Below are positions 23,931-33,400 of a DNA stretch of 38,878 bases, one piece after another. The notes under the pieces are model-generated. The model had not been told where the DNA came from. It ran no database searches and saw only the letters and a program-made list of their open reading frames with translations. A program made the position numbers and the translations under genes. Positions within the stretch are counted from its first letter, which is position 1; each line of letters begins with the position of its first letter. Origin of the DNA: Lachnospiraceae bacterium AM48-27BH (GTDB taxonomy: Bacteria > Bacillota > Clostridia > Lachnospirales > Lachnospiraceae); assembly GCA_003478355.1 (NCBI GenBank), contig QUFC01000042.1, positions 1 through 38,878 of the forward strand. The letters are read 5' to 3'.

Positions 23931-24806
23931 ATGGAAAAAAGTTATATTTTGTGTGCTGTGGTGTTGATGTCAATGGTTCTTGCATTTCCTGCATGGGCGG
24001 GGGCTAAGGGACCTGGAGAGGCGGCGCATGTGGAGAATGGAGGAAGGTCAGAGGGAGGAGCTGCAGCAGAAGGAGATCAGGGTGCGGCAAAAACACCGGC
24101 AGATCTTGGAATTACAGACCCGGAATACTATCTGTGGCAGTATGTGTATCGGCCAGGCGAGGCATATAGCCTGACGCCAGCACCAGATGGTAATTTAAAA
24201 TCCAGTTATCCAGAGGATCTTCCGGGAATCCGGGAATTTTTAAAGGGATCTGACTGGATCCACAAGACAGAGGAACAGCGTTTCTGGCTGATTTATGACC
24301 GTCTGTCCGTTGGAAGACATGGGAATACGGGGGAAGCTGGCCAGAACGGTGAAACGGCATATGCATTTTCTGTACTGAATATGGGCAAAGGACTTTGTAA
24401 AAATTATGCTGCAGATATCAGGCGGATTGCCCAATTTATGGGATTGGAGGCGGTAACTTACGATCACTCCTATCTTCATCGGTCCGCCATGGTAAAGGTA
24501 AATGGTCAGTGGATGGCAATGGACGGAAGCATCGATACAACGAATGGAACGCCAGTGGAAAAGGCTGTTTATCCAGTGGATTTTGATACCGAATACCACC
24601 GGTATGAGCGGGAATGTCAGCAGAGCAGTGAGTACCAACAGCAGCAGAAGCAACGGGAAGAAGAGAAAAATTGGGACGCAAAGCTGTTTGCGGGAGAAAT
24701 CACCTGGTTTGAATATTACCGGAAGTTGTATACAAACTTGTCGGATGAGGAATTACGGGCATTGTATTCGGATATGGATCTGGACAGCAGAGTAGGACAG
24801 GAATGA
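23931..24806 (+). CDS. Secreted transglutaminase-like (cysteine protease fold) protein
   Basis: A 291-residue exported protein: signal peptide MEKSYILCAVVLMSMVLAFPAWA, then a Gly/Glu-rich linker (to about 55). The core has a transglutaminase-like triad: C156 in MGKGLCKNYAADIRRIAQFMG, H183 in YLHRSAMVKVNGQWMAMD and D198 in the same stretch, in the order and spacing of the family. Such proteins act as peptidases or as amide-bond cross-linkers on surface proteins. The C-terminal 60 residues are helical and highly charged (QQQQKQREEEKNW ... DEELRALYSDMDLDSRV). GAAAGGA lies 11 bp before the start. The gene ends 4 bp before the giant adhesin begins, so the two are co-transcribed and may work together on the cell surface. 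Substrate is not known. Confidence 0.85.
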   Translation: MEKSYILCAVVLMSMVLAFPAWAGAKGPGEAAHVENGGRSEGGAAAEGDQGAAKTPADLGITDPEYYLWQYVYRPGEAYSLTPAPDGNLKSSYPEDLPGIREFLKGSDWIHKTEEQRFWLIYDRLSVGRHGNTGEAGQNGETAYAFSVLNMGKGLCKNYAADIRRIAQFMGLEAVTYDHSYLHRSAMVKVNGQWMAMDGSIDTTNGTPVEKAVYPVDFDTEYHRYERECQQSSEYQQQQKQREEEKNWDAKLFAGEITWFEYYRKLYTNLSDEELRALYSDMDLDSRVGQE

Positions 24807-24810
24807 GAGG

Positions 24811-27800
24811 ATGAAAGAAAATTTATGTAAGAACCAAAATGGAAAAAGAGTACTGGCATGGATACTGTCCATCACCCTTCTCCTCTCATCTGGTCATTTT
24901 CCATTTTCCATGCAGACAGAGGCCAGATCTGATCATCTGGGGAATACGGACACTTACTGGAGCTCTACCTGGCATTATTACTGCATTGATCACAGTGGAA
25001 TTGCAGCGAATGGACATGGCGCGGATGGGGACCTATATCAGGCATTTGCGCCTTCGGCTGGGCTTTCAAGTGCGGAGACAGCACTGCTTTTCTGGGCGGC
25101 ATTGTCCATGGAGGCCAGTTTTGGAAATATGCCTACCATCAATAAGTGTTATCAGCAGATCAATGAGAAAGCAGCGGCTCATGGTCTCCGGATCTTGTCA
25201 CCAGCGGTAACACAGAGTGATTTAGGAACGTTATTGCATCTGTCTTCTACCAGAAAAAAATATGCCTGGCTGGATTTTGCAGTGGCGCATGGAGAAGAGT
25301 ATCTGGCATTAGCCGGACTGATGGGCGGAGGCTCTGATTCTGGAAATTCAGGCAGTGGAACGATCGGTGCAGGTCCCGTGGTGCTGGAAGGACATACATC
25401 CAGCGGAAACCCATATGCGATTGACCCGGAGACTTTGTCCATTTCCTTTGATCCAGGTGGGAAGGACCGGGATTTTATCCGTACAGTTCCACTGAAATTT
25501 TGGAATGGATCGGAATATACCTCGTCCATTCCCACTGGCTGGAGTTATGAAAAGACGGATACCATGATCCGGTTTCATACGACAGATCCGGCTTCCAGTC
25601 TCCGGATCATGTTTGATACAACTGGAACGACGTATGGAGCCGGAGCAGGCAGTGGATATCAGTCAGCGGAAGAATTATATGAGGATACCCTGGAATTATG
25701 GCAGTGTATCCAGTGTTCTGGAACCCACAAGCATGTAGCTGGTGGAAATGTTCCGTTAGAAGGTCACCAACGGTGTATTTTTCTGGATATCCAGGAGAAG
25801 ATGGATCTGGGACAGGCCAGCTACTATGCGGCAGTTGGCGGTGGGAGCTCCGGTGAAACAGAAGGGGCTCTGGATTTTCAGATTTATCGTCATGAAGAGG
25901 ACTGGGAAACGAATTATAATGTCCAGCTTTATAAGTATGATTATGAAACGGGAAAACCATTGGAAGGGTCTATTTTCCGCTTGTATGAGCGCTTTGATGA
26001 TCAGGATCAGATTCAGGATGAAGATGGTTATGGAGTGATCTGTCGTGGTGGAGATCCATATCTCAGCTATCATAAGGATGATACGGTTAGCTGGGACGGA
26101 TTCCGGTTCATTTCCTCTTTACATACAGGAGATGATGGGAAGATCCGTCAGACGGTCAATCATGGATATCATTATGAAAAGACATTTTGTGATGGGCATC
26201 CAGAACCAGTGCTGGCTGAAATTCCAGAGGAAGAGACTGATGAAAATGGAGAGGTATCGAATCAGGACGAGATTGATGAAGCAGAGGAGGAAAATGAACG
26301 TTTGCAGGAGGATTGGCAGGCATGTGTAGAAGCCTGTGAGGACTATGCGGATCAGTATCCAGGAGTTCATTTTCATTGGATAAATGACGGGGCAGATGCA
26401 TCTGCTTCTGGAGAGGTGGCTTTTGCCCAGTCGGGATGCCAGGCAGATGCAGAAGAGACATATGAGGCATTTATCTCACTGCGGTACAGCTATGCTTTTC
26501 AGGAAGAACAGGCCAGAGATGGCTATGCGCTTCATGGAAAACATCAGGATGACGTACCCATTGAGATCATTCGGACTGATTCTTCAGAGCATGGCGCAAA
26601 TGCCCAATTTACAGGAGAATACAGCGGGCAGATCACAGCCAGTCTCAGTTCCAGAATTGCGAAAACGGAACAGGCGGCGGTGGTAAAGATGGAAAAACAG
26701 TATTATCCGGTGGAAGAAGCCAGTACTTTCCAGTACCAGCCGCAGGTTATCAAATGGCCGGAGAAGGTGCTGGAGGTTTTGCGAAGAAATGCTGCGCAAG
26801 AAAACCTGGCAACCCCGTCGTCAGCAGAGAAAGCAACGCCAAGTGATGCGGGACGCGCCACACGATCAGATGCGGGATGTGCCACACCATCAGATGCGAG
26901 ACGCGCCACACCATCAGATGCGAGACGCGCCACACGATCAGATGCGGGACGCGCCACACGATCAGATGCGGAACGTACCATTACTGTCAAGTCCGGAGAT
27001 GACCTGGAAGACGTTGACGCAAATGGCATTGGAGGTACGGATCTGTTCGAGAAAGCCTATGAGGAGGCATTAGCCAGAGAAAGTGTCGGTGACATTCAGC
27101 CACAAGGTCCTTCGGATCAGTACAGTCACTGTAATAACCAGGACGGAGAGGAAAATGCATTCCGGGTACATGACCACCGGACAGAAGGTGAGATCCATAT
27201 CAACAAGCGGGATATGATGTTAGAACAGGGGGAAGAAGATCATCCTGGATTTGACTCTTATGGGGAAGTGCAGGCAGACGCTGTGCTGGAAGGGGCGGTT
27301 TATGGTCTGTTCGCAGCGGAAGAGATCCGGCATCCCGATGGAAAGACGGGAATTGTGTATGAAAAAGGAAATCTGGTGGCAGTGGCTGCAACGGACAAGT
27401 ATGGGGACGCGTCTTTTCTGGTCAACACGGAGGCCCCCGGTTATGTCTATGATTATGAAGCCGGAAAAATCCAGAAAAACAAAAATGGATTTGCGGACCG
27501 ATCACCGAAAAATCTGTATACAAAAAATGAAACCGTGGATGACTATACAGGAGATCGAGGGCAAGTACGAAGTTATATCGATTTAGAATCAGAAAATGGA
27601 AATTGCTGGATTGGACGGCCGTTATTTCTTGGTGACTATTTTATCAAGGAATTGACCCGGTCAGAAGGCTATGAACTTTCTGTTTCTAATAAAAATCAGG
27701 GAATCACCAATGCAGGCCAGACCTTTGGGCAGGAGGAGCAGGAAAAGCAGGGAGAAGGCTATGGTGTGGTGACCAGAAACCTGTTTTATGAAGTCCGGCC

Positions 27801-28731
27801 ATCAGAACATCCGACCGGTTCCTATGATGATCCCGATTATAATGAACTTTTTTTCATGGTGCAGTCAGAGAAGACAGGAGAGGCAGGATTTGATGTGTTA
27901 TTAGGAAATCTGCCGGCTGATACGAAGGTTTACCGGGCGGAGGCTGGAGAAAAAACGGTAGAAGCGCAGGTTCCATATGGGGATTATCAAGAGCGTCCGG
28001 TTATGGATGCAGATGGAAATCCTGTTTTTGTGACGGTAGAACCGGGAGAAGAAGGGAAATATATCCGTTACAAGGCCGATGGCTCCATAGAAGTGCAGGA
28101 AAAACCGGCAAATCTCCGTATCCGTGATTTTAAGATCGTATCTGAAAAAGAGATCGACCGGGAACAGACGGAAGAGGTGATCAAATCGGCGGTATCTTCC
28201 ATGGATGAAGACCAGGTGGCTGAAATGCTGGAGAAACCATTTACCATAGGTTCTGAAGCGTTTTTCAAAGCAAAACTGGAAGCGGCACTGCGGGCCAATG
28301 GCTATCGGACACCTTCGGAAAATGGACGGTATTCTACGGTAGACCGGGGAATTTATGACCGGGGAAAGCATGGAACGGAAATTACATATGGAAGTCCGGT
28401 TCAGACGGTGCAGCTTCCAAAGTTTGTGGATGGAACCCGTGTGACGGTGGAAGAGGCATTATGGGCGGTCTTAGATGATTATGAGGATGATCCAGGTCTG
28501 TCTTATGGTGGTCTGGAGCAGGTGAGAGAATCGAAAGACCATTACGAGATCACGTTGTATCGGTCTGTCATTGGAAATCCAGAAAATTACGGAGTTATGG
28601 AGTCGGGTGGAAGTGTTGGTGTTTATCATCGGTTGGAGTATGTTCCGGATGATCCGAAGGAAGATCAAGGTACGTTTATGCCCATTATTCCCAGACAGAT
28701 GGGGAGAGCTGCGGCACATTTTCGGAAATGA
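24811..28731 (+). CDS. Giant SpaA/Cna-B surface adhesin, fragment 1 (N-terminal)
   Basis: A 1,306-residue fragment starting with a signal peptide (KRVLAWILSITLLLSSGHFPFSMQTEA). The N-terminal module (residues 40-330) has YYCIDHSG near residue 55 and a Cys/His cluster C299-C302-H306-H308-H319-C322. The first SpaA/Cna-B-like domain follows (VQLYKYDYETGKPLEGSIFRLYE), then an acidic linker, octapeptide repeats (26809-26976) and a second domain (EIHINKRDMMLEQGE ... LEGAVYGLFAAEE ... FLGDYFIKELTRSEGYELS), with lysine and E-box positions suited to isopeptide bonds. The fragment ends in PRQMGRAAAHFRK, but the frame one base back continues DGESCGTFSEMTVQTSESGISYYSA into fragment 2, so a base near 28697 seems to be missing. 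Confidence 0.83.
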   Translation: MKENLCKNQNGKRVLAWILSITLLLSSGHFPFSMQTEARSDHLGNTDTYWSSTWHYYCIDHSGIAANGHGADGDLYQAFAPSAGLSSAETALLFWAALSMEASFGNMPTINKCYQQINEKAAAHGLRILSPAVTQSDLGTLLHLSSTRKKYAWLDFAVAHGEEYLALAGLMGGGSDSGNSGSGTIGAGPVVLEGHTSSGNPYAIDPETLSISFDPGGKDRDFIRTVPLKFWNGSEYTSSIPTGWSYEKTDTMIRFHTTDPASSLRIMFDTTGTTYGAGAGSGYQSAEELYEDTLELWQCIQCSGTHKHVAGGNVPLEGHQRCIFLDIQEKMDLGQASYYAAVGGGSSGETEGALDFQIYRHEEDWETNYNVQLYKYDYETGKPLEGSIFRLYERFDDQDQIQDEDGYGVICRGGDPYLSYHKDDTVSWDGFRFISSLHTGDDGKIRQTVNHGYHYEKTFCDGHPEPVLAEIPEEETDENGEVSNQDEIDEAEEENERLQEDWQACVEACEDYADQYPGVHFHWINDGADASASGEVAFAQSGCQADAEETYEAFISLRYSYAFQEEQARDGYALHGKHQDDVPIEIIRTDSSEHGANAQFTGEYSGQITASLSSRIAKTEQAAVVKMEKQYYPVEEASTFQYQPQVIKWPEKVLEVLRRNAAQENLATPSSAEKATPSDAGRATRSDAGCATPSDARRATPSDARRATRSDAGRATRSDAERTITVKSGDDLEDVDANGIGGTDLFEKAYEEALARESVGDIQPQGPSDQYSHCNNQDGEENAFRVHDHRTEGEIHINKRDMMLEQGEEDHPGFDSYGEVQADAVLEGAVYGLFAAEEIRHPDGKTGIVYEKGNLVAVAATDKYGDASFLVNTEAPGYVYDYEAGKIQKNKNGFADRSPKNLYTKNETVDDYTGDRGQVRSYIDLESENGNCWIGRPLFLGDYFIKELTRSEGYELSVSNKNQGITNAGQTFGQEEQEKQGEGYGVVTRNLFYEVRPSEHPTGSYDDPDYNELFFMVQSEKTGEAGFDVLLGNLPADTKVYRAEAGEKTVEAQVPYGDYQERPVMDADGNPVFVTVEPGEEGKYIRYKADGSIEVQEKPANLRIRDFKIVSEKEIDREQTEEVIKSAVSSMDEDQVAEMLEKPFTIGSEAFFKAKLEAALRANGYRTPSENGRYSTVDRGIYDRGKHGTEITYGSPVQTVQLPKFVDGTRVTVEEALWAVLDDYEDDPGLSYGGLEQVRESKDHYEITLYRSVIGNPENYGVMESGGSVGVYHRLEYVPDDPKEDQGTFMPIIPRQMGRAAAHFRK
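26809..26976 (+). repeat. Seven 24-bp tandem repeats encoding A-T-(P/R)-S-(D/S)-A-x-x
   Basis: Seven in-frame 24-bp units encode ATPSSAEK, ATPSDAGR, ATRSDAGC, ATPSDARR, ATPSDARR, ATRSDAGR and ATRSDAER, a basic Ala/Ser/Asp-rich spacer inside giant-adhesin fragment 1. The near-identity of units 2-7 at nucleotide level indicates recent slippage expansion. A related ATASDAS motif is found just after the signal peptide of the GLUG protein (about 20090). Confidence 0.85.
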
Positions 28732-30368
28732 CAGTACAGACCTCGGAATCAGGAATCAGTTATTATTCAGCGCTTCTTATTCCAGACAGTCAGACTGACG
28801 GAAGTGGTCAGATCATTCCGAATATGGTCCGGGAGACCTGTTTTTACCAGGTGGGAGAGGTGCCATTGGATGTTAGTGGACAGAGAATTCCAAAAACCCA
28901 GTGGCGTCAGGACACCAAAACTGTGACCATGACAAGGGAAGAGAAGGTATGGAGAGAGCTTCCGGTGCGGAGTATTGGTGGAAAACAGTTCGTTCATGTG
29001 GCAGGCGCTTACACAGATCAGTTTGGAAACCGGCTTACGGATGAGAAAGAGCCATTGGAGCAGGAACTGCGTCTGGTGGTTCCAGAGCGATTGATCACAC
29101 TGTCTTCGGCAGATCTTGTCCGGCAAAATAGCGGCTGGAAGACAGGAGATGTCATCGGGAGCGGCGCCTATTACCGGGATTTCAGGGGTGCTTATGTAAA
29201 GGCGTACCGGCAGGCAGAAGCTGGAGCAGAACAGACAGGAAGCTATGTGAAATTCCAGAAGCTTTGTTATCCGGGACAGGACAGTCCATGGCAGGACGGA
29301 GAAGGGCGTCCGGGAAGTGAGGAAAATACCAGAAAAAATCCTGTTAATCTGCAGGAGCGGATCATCCAACAGAAGGTTCAGATCGTGAAGACGATTCAAA
29401 ACCGGAAAAATGAAAAAGAGTATGGAGATCAGACTCCGGGAGAAGGAAAATTGCCGGGATTCCGCTTCAAAATCTATCTGAAATCCAATCTGGAAAGCCT
29501 TTATCGGGATGAAGCAGGAGAAGTTTGCTGGGTGGATCAGAAGGGAAATCCTATTTCGATTCTGGAAGAGAAAGAAAAATATCCGGGACTGGTTCCAAGG
29601 ATTCATACCAGGGTGCTTCATCGCCAGCAGCCGATCCAGAAGAATTCTTATGCAGCAGTGATTGCCAACGAAAGCTTGTACAGCTATGGTCCGGATGGCA
29701 TGATCCAGAAAGTGCAGGGTCCGGGATATACGGCTGTTTTGGAACGCAATGGAAACACACCGAATTATGAGAAGTTTTTTGCTGCCATCCGGGTGGCCAA
29801 TCAGGATCTGTGGGACGATCATGCCCCGACCTACACCTCTGCGCGTCCCATTGGAAATCTGGTGAACCGGCGGCAGGAAACCCTGGAAAATGCAAAGGTG
29901 TCAGATATGGTCCGACAGTTTGCCATCGACTGGTATCTGGATGATGAGGTCAGAAAATTGACCAGGGAAAAGGAAAAAACGAAGGAAATCGAAGGAAAAG
30001 AATCTTCAGCATATTCGGACGAGCTGCTGGATCTGGCGTTGTGGGAGGCCATTCAGAAGGCGCAGAATTATCTGAAACCATTTTTTACCTATGATCTGGA
30101 TGAGATTTATGCAGTGGCCTGGGAGCCGGATGCTGCGGGTGGAAAGGACCAGAACCAGGCTACCCTTTGCTGTGATGAGAATTTTGGCGATGAATCTGAA
30201 GGATATTATTTTGGAATTTCTGCCTATCTGCCTTATGGTGTGTATGTGGCAGCAGAACAACAGCCCAAATATGATGAGCTTCAGGATTTTGCGAACAAGC
30301 ATTATGAGATTGACGCACCCAAGGAGATCATCGTGCCGTCTGTTTATGAGAAGAACGCAGTGACATAA
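28728..30368 (+). CDS. Giant SpaA/Cna-B surface adhesin, fragment 2 (middle)
   Basis: A 546-residue continuation of the adhesin in the next frame; its ATG overlaps the upstream stop (ATGA), but the frame is already open upstream, so an independent start is doubtful. It holds beta-rich segments with repeated RQNSGWKTGD/ETGSYVKFQ patterns, a domain VQIVKTIQNRKNEKEYGDQTPGEGKLPGFRFKIYLKSNLE (SpaA-like with a K in the first strand), and an acidic/aromatic helical region ending DELLDLALWEAIQKAQNYLKPFFTYDLDEIYAVAW. The end, PSVYEKNAVT followed by stop, continues one base back as DIKNHKAGAYDPFYRYDMKMETALM, linking to fragment 3. No signal peptide or anchor is present, which agrees with it being an internal piece. 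Confidence 0.8.
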   Translation: MTVQTSESGISYYSALLIPDSQTDGSGQIIPNMVRETCFYQVGEVPLDVSGQRIPKTQWRQDTKTVTMTREEKVWRELPVRSIGGKQFVHVAGAYTDQFGNRLTDEKEPLEQELRLVVPERLITLSSADLVRQNSGWKTGDVIGSGAYYRDFRGAYVKAYRQAEAGAEQTGSYVKFQKLCYPGQDSPWQDGEGRPGSEENTRKNPVNLQERIIQQKVQIVKTIQNRKNEKEYGDQTPGEGKLPGFRFKIYLKSNLESLYRDEAGEVCWVDQKGNPISILEEKEKYPGLVPRIHTRVLHRQQPIQKNSYAAVIANESLYSYGPDGMIQKVQGPGYTAVLERNGNTPNYEKFFAAIRVANQDLWDDHAPTYTSARPIGNLVNRRQETLENAKVSDMVRQFAIDWYLDDEVRKLTREKEKTKEIEGKESSAYSDELLDLALWEAIQKAQNYLKPFFTYDLDEIYAVAWEPDAAGGKDQNQATLCCDENFGDESEGYYFGISAYLPYGVYVAAEQQPKYDELQDFANKHYEIDAPKEIIVPSVYEKNAVT

Positions 30369-30412
30369 AGAATCATAAGGCTGGAGCTTATGATCCATTT
30401 TATCGGTATGAC

Positions 30413-33400
30413 ATGAAAATGGAAACAGCGCTGATGGAAAGCCGGTATCAGATCCGCTTTGGAGAAGAGCAGAAGGTGGTTCAGGCGCATAGCCATTCAG
30501 GTGATTTTCAGGTGTATCCGTATGGATTGACAACCGGCAAAATCCAAGAGGGAGGCTATTTTATGTTAACTCAATCGGAGTATCGTCCATACAAGAATTA
30601 CTATAATGGGGACGATGTTCGGAAAAGTTCAGAAAATCCATATCTGCCAGGTTATGCAAATCCTTATTACATCTCGGAAAACCAGAGCGGAAGAAAGAAA
30701 ATCTCTGGAGTTTACTGTTATAGTTCCGAATCAGAAGCGGCAGGAATTCTGCCAGATGGAATCAGAACCATGCAGGGCTCTCTAAAAGCAGAGGCCGGGA
30801 TTTATGCGCCTATGCTGGTTCCTTATACAGTGACAGAACCGGTCCGGGGACAGAAAGGGACAGCTTTGTCTGGTTATGCAGTTGGTGTCTTTCGGGATCA
30901 GTTTTATACAATCGGTCTCCGCATAGAAAAGCTGGATTCCCAGACCCATGAGAATCTTCTTCACGATGATGCCATTTTCCGGATCTACCGTGGAAAACGC
31001 CAGGAGACAGCAGATGGACAGGGGGCGGTGTTGTTTTATGAAAAGAAGACTATGATTACAGGAAGTCAGGAGTTCCTGACTGCCATGGGAGCGGAGAATA
31101 TCCGGCCAGTGAAGAGACAGAGAAGCTTATGGGGACGGTTATTTGGAAAAGTGGTGGATGAGGATGAACTTTTCAGCGGTGAGGTGGCAGCAGGAACACC
31201 TATGTGTGAGGAAAAGGATCAGATCATTTTACGGGATCTGTCTGCCTATGCAACGGTACGGAATGGACAGATGCAGAAAGAATATAATGATGGAACGGAA
31301 ACTCCCACGATAACTGGACAGCAGACGGTTGGCTATGCAGAACTGCCAGATGCATTGGGCGCTGGCGTGTATGTGATCGCAGAAATAAAAGCACCAGCGG
31401 GATATGTCCGGTGCCGTCCGATCGCAGTGGAAATCTATTCTGATAAGGTCACTTATTATCAGGAAGGAGATATGAAACAGCAGATCCAAGGGGCGGTATA
31501 CGGTTCCAATGCCAGGATTTATGTGGAAAATGCACCAATCCAGCTGGAAGTAAAAAAGTGGAGCAATTCGGAGAAACATCCTTATATAAAAGGCGCGGAA
31601 ATGGCGCTTTATGATGCCATTGAGATTACTCCTTCCGGAGACACAGAGGATTACAGTTATAAGGGTGTGACGGTTTTGCGAAATGGAATGGGAAATGTGA
31701 CAAGAATGTATGTAAAACAGGGTTATGCGGGTTCTAAGACCGTTTATGGTCTGCGGACAGATGGCGAAAAAGAAATGTGGGATGCAGGAGAGGTGGAACG
31801 GCCGGATACGGATATTTTGTATTATGATCTGGCTGGTCTGCGTCTGACGGAGTATCTGTGGGATGATGAAAGCCCGGAACATTCTCTTTATGCCATCCGG
31901 GATGGCAAGCGGTATCTGGAACTGAACGGAGGAGATCTGACCAAGGCAAAATATTCTTCAGTGAATCAGATGTTCCAGGTGGCAAAGGGAACTCATATTT
32001 ATCACCTGGATCAGGATGGGCTGCGGGATTCTCTGGTTGATCCGGTGACAGGAATGGCATATCTTGTGAAAGATTTTGATGGAACCAATGGCAGCTTCGA
32101 TCAGCTTGCAGGGATTTCGGGCACTGGAAAAGGAAAAAAGCAGATCCTGGTGTGGCCGGTAAATGTGGCAAAAGACGCTTATGGGCATGTAATTGCCAGA
32201 GATAAAATCAGGACAGAACGCCCAGCGACAGTAGGAGAGTATCAGAGTGATTCTGCGGAAGGAGAATCAGGGTATTTAACTGGAAGCTGGAAGTCAGAAC
32301 ATGGGGAAAACAGTCATCAGGAACAGACCCTGAGGCAGAATCAGAAAGGACAGAGCTTACATGGAGAAGAATTGAAGGATAAAAACAATGGAGCTTTTCT
32401 AAAACGTGTGAATCCTGTTCTGGATACCCATGGACTACCTGTTTACTATCAGAAAAGTCAGGAACGGTATGGAAAAACAACGGATCTTTATGACCGGGAC
32501 GGGGAGCTGGTGCGGCAGAAAATTTCGGATCATTTACTGGCTTTTAACCAGAATGTTTACCAGAAGAAAGAAGGGAAAGAGCTGTATGAGGAGGGCAGTC
32601 TCTGGCATCGGCAGGGAGAAGGATATGTGTTGGAAAACATCTGGATCACGTCAGAAAAAAGTCCCAATGATCCGTTTGACCATGGGATGACAGATGGACA
32701 GGCAGACCGTTTAAAGAGGATTCCTGCGGGCTGTTATATTCTGGAGGAACGGAAAGTTCCGGATGGATTTGTGAAAGGCTTCCCAGTGGCAGTATGGGTT
32801 GGTGAGACAAGGAATCTGCAGAAAACAGAAATGGAAGATGAGACAATCAAAGTCCAGATTGAAAAATTAGATGCGCCGCCGGGGCTGACTAGAAATGTGC
32901 TGGAAATGACGAAGAGAAATGCAGAGGGAAAAGCAGAAAAAATCGCAGAAGAAAGCATTTTGACATCAGAATATAGCTATGATCAAGTGGAACAGGCGCT
33001 TTTGGTGTTATATCAGTTGGAAAAACAGGGATTGGAAATCAAAAAGAAAGAAGTCACCCGATGGACAACTGGAAAAACACCGAGGCTCTTAACCCCTTTG
33101 GCAGCAGGGACCTTTCTTTTGGAGGAATTGAAAACACCAGCTGGATTTGTGACTGCAAAGCCGATGGAGCTTGAAGTAAAGATGCAGAAGCCAGTACAAC
33201 AGGTTACCATGGCAGACGATCATACCAGAATCCAGATCCGGAAATATGAGAAGGCAGGAGGAAAGGAAGTCCTCTTAAACGGGGCAGTGTTTTCACTGTA
33301 TACAGGGAACCAGCGCCAGTCTCCGGTATATACGTTTACCACGGATGATGGGAAACGATTCCGGGAATTTATTCCGGAATTTGAGGAGATGTATCAGATT

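Noticed and set aside
26809..26976. Tandem repeats as a CRISPR array
   Set aside because: The 24-bp units are contiguous without spacers and are in frame inside a long coding gene; they encode octapeptides.
28767..29822. Long minus-strand open frame (351 codons) opposite the adhesin
   Set aside because: No ribosome binding site, no recognisable motif; composition is that of a mirror of the biased plus-strand gene.
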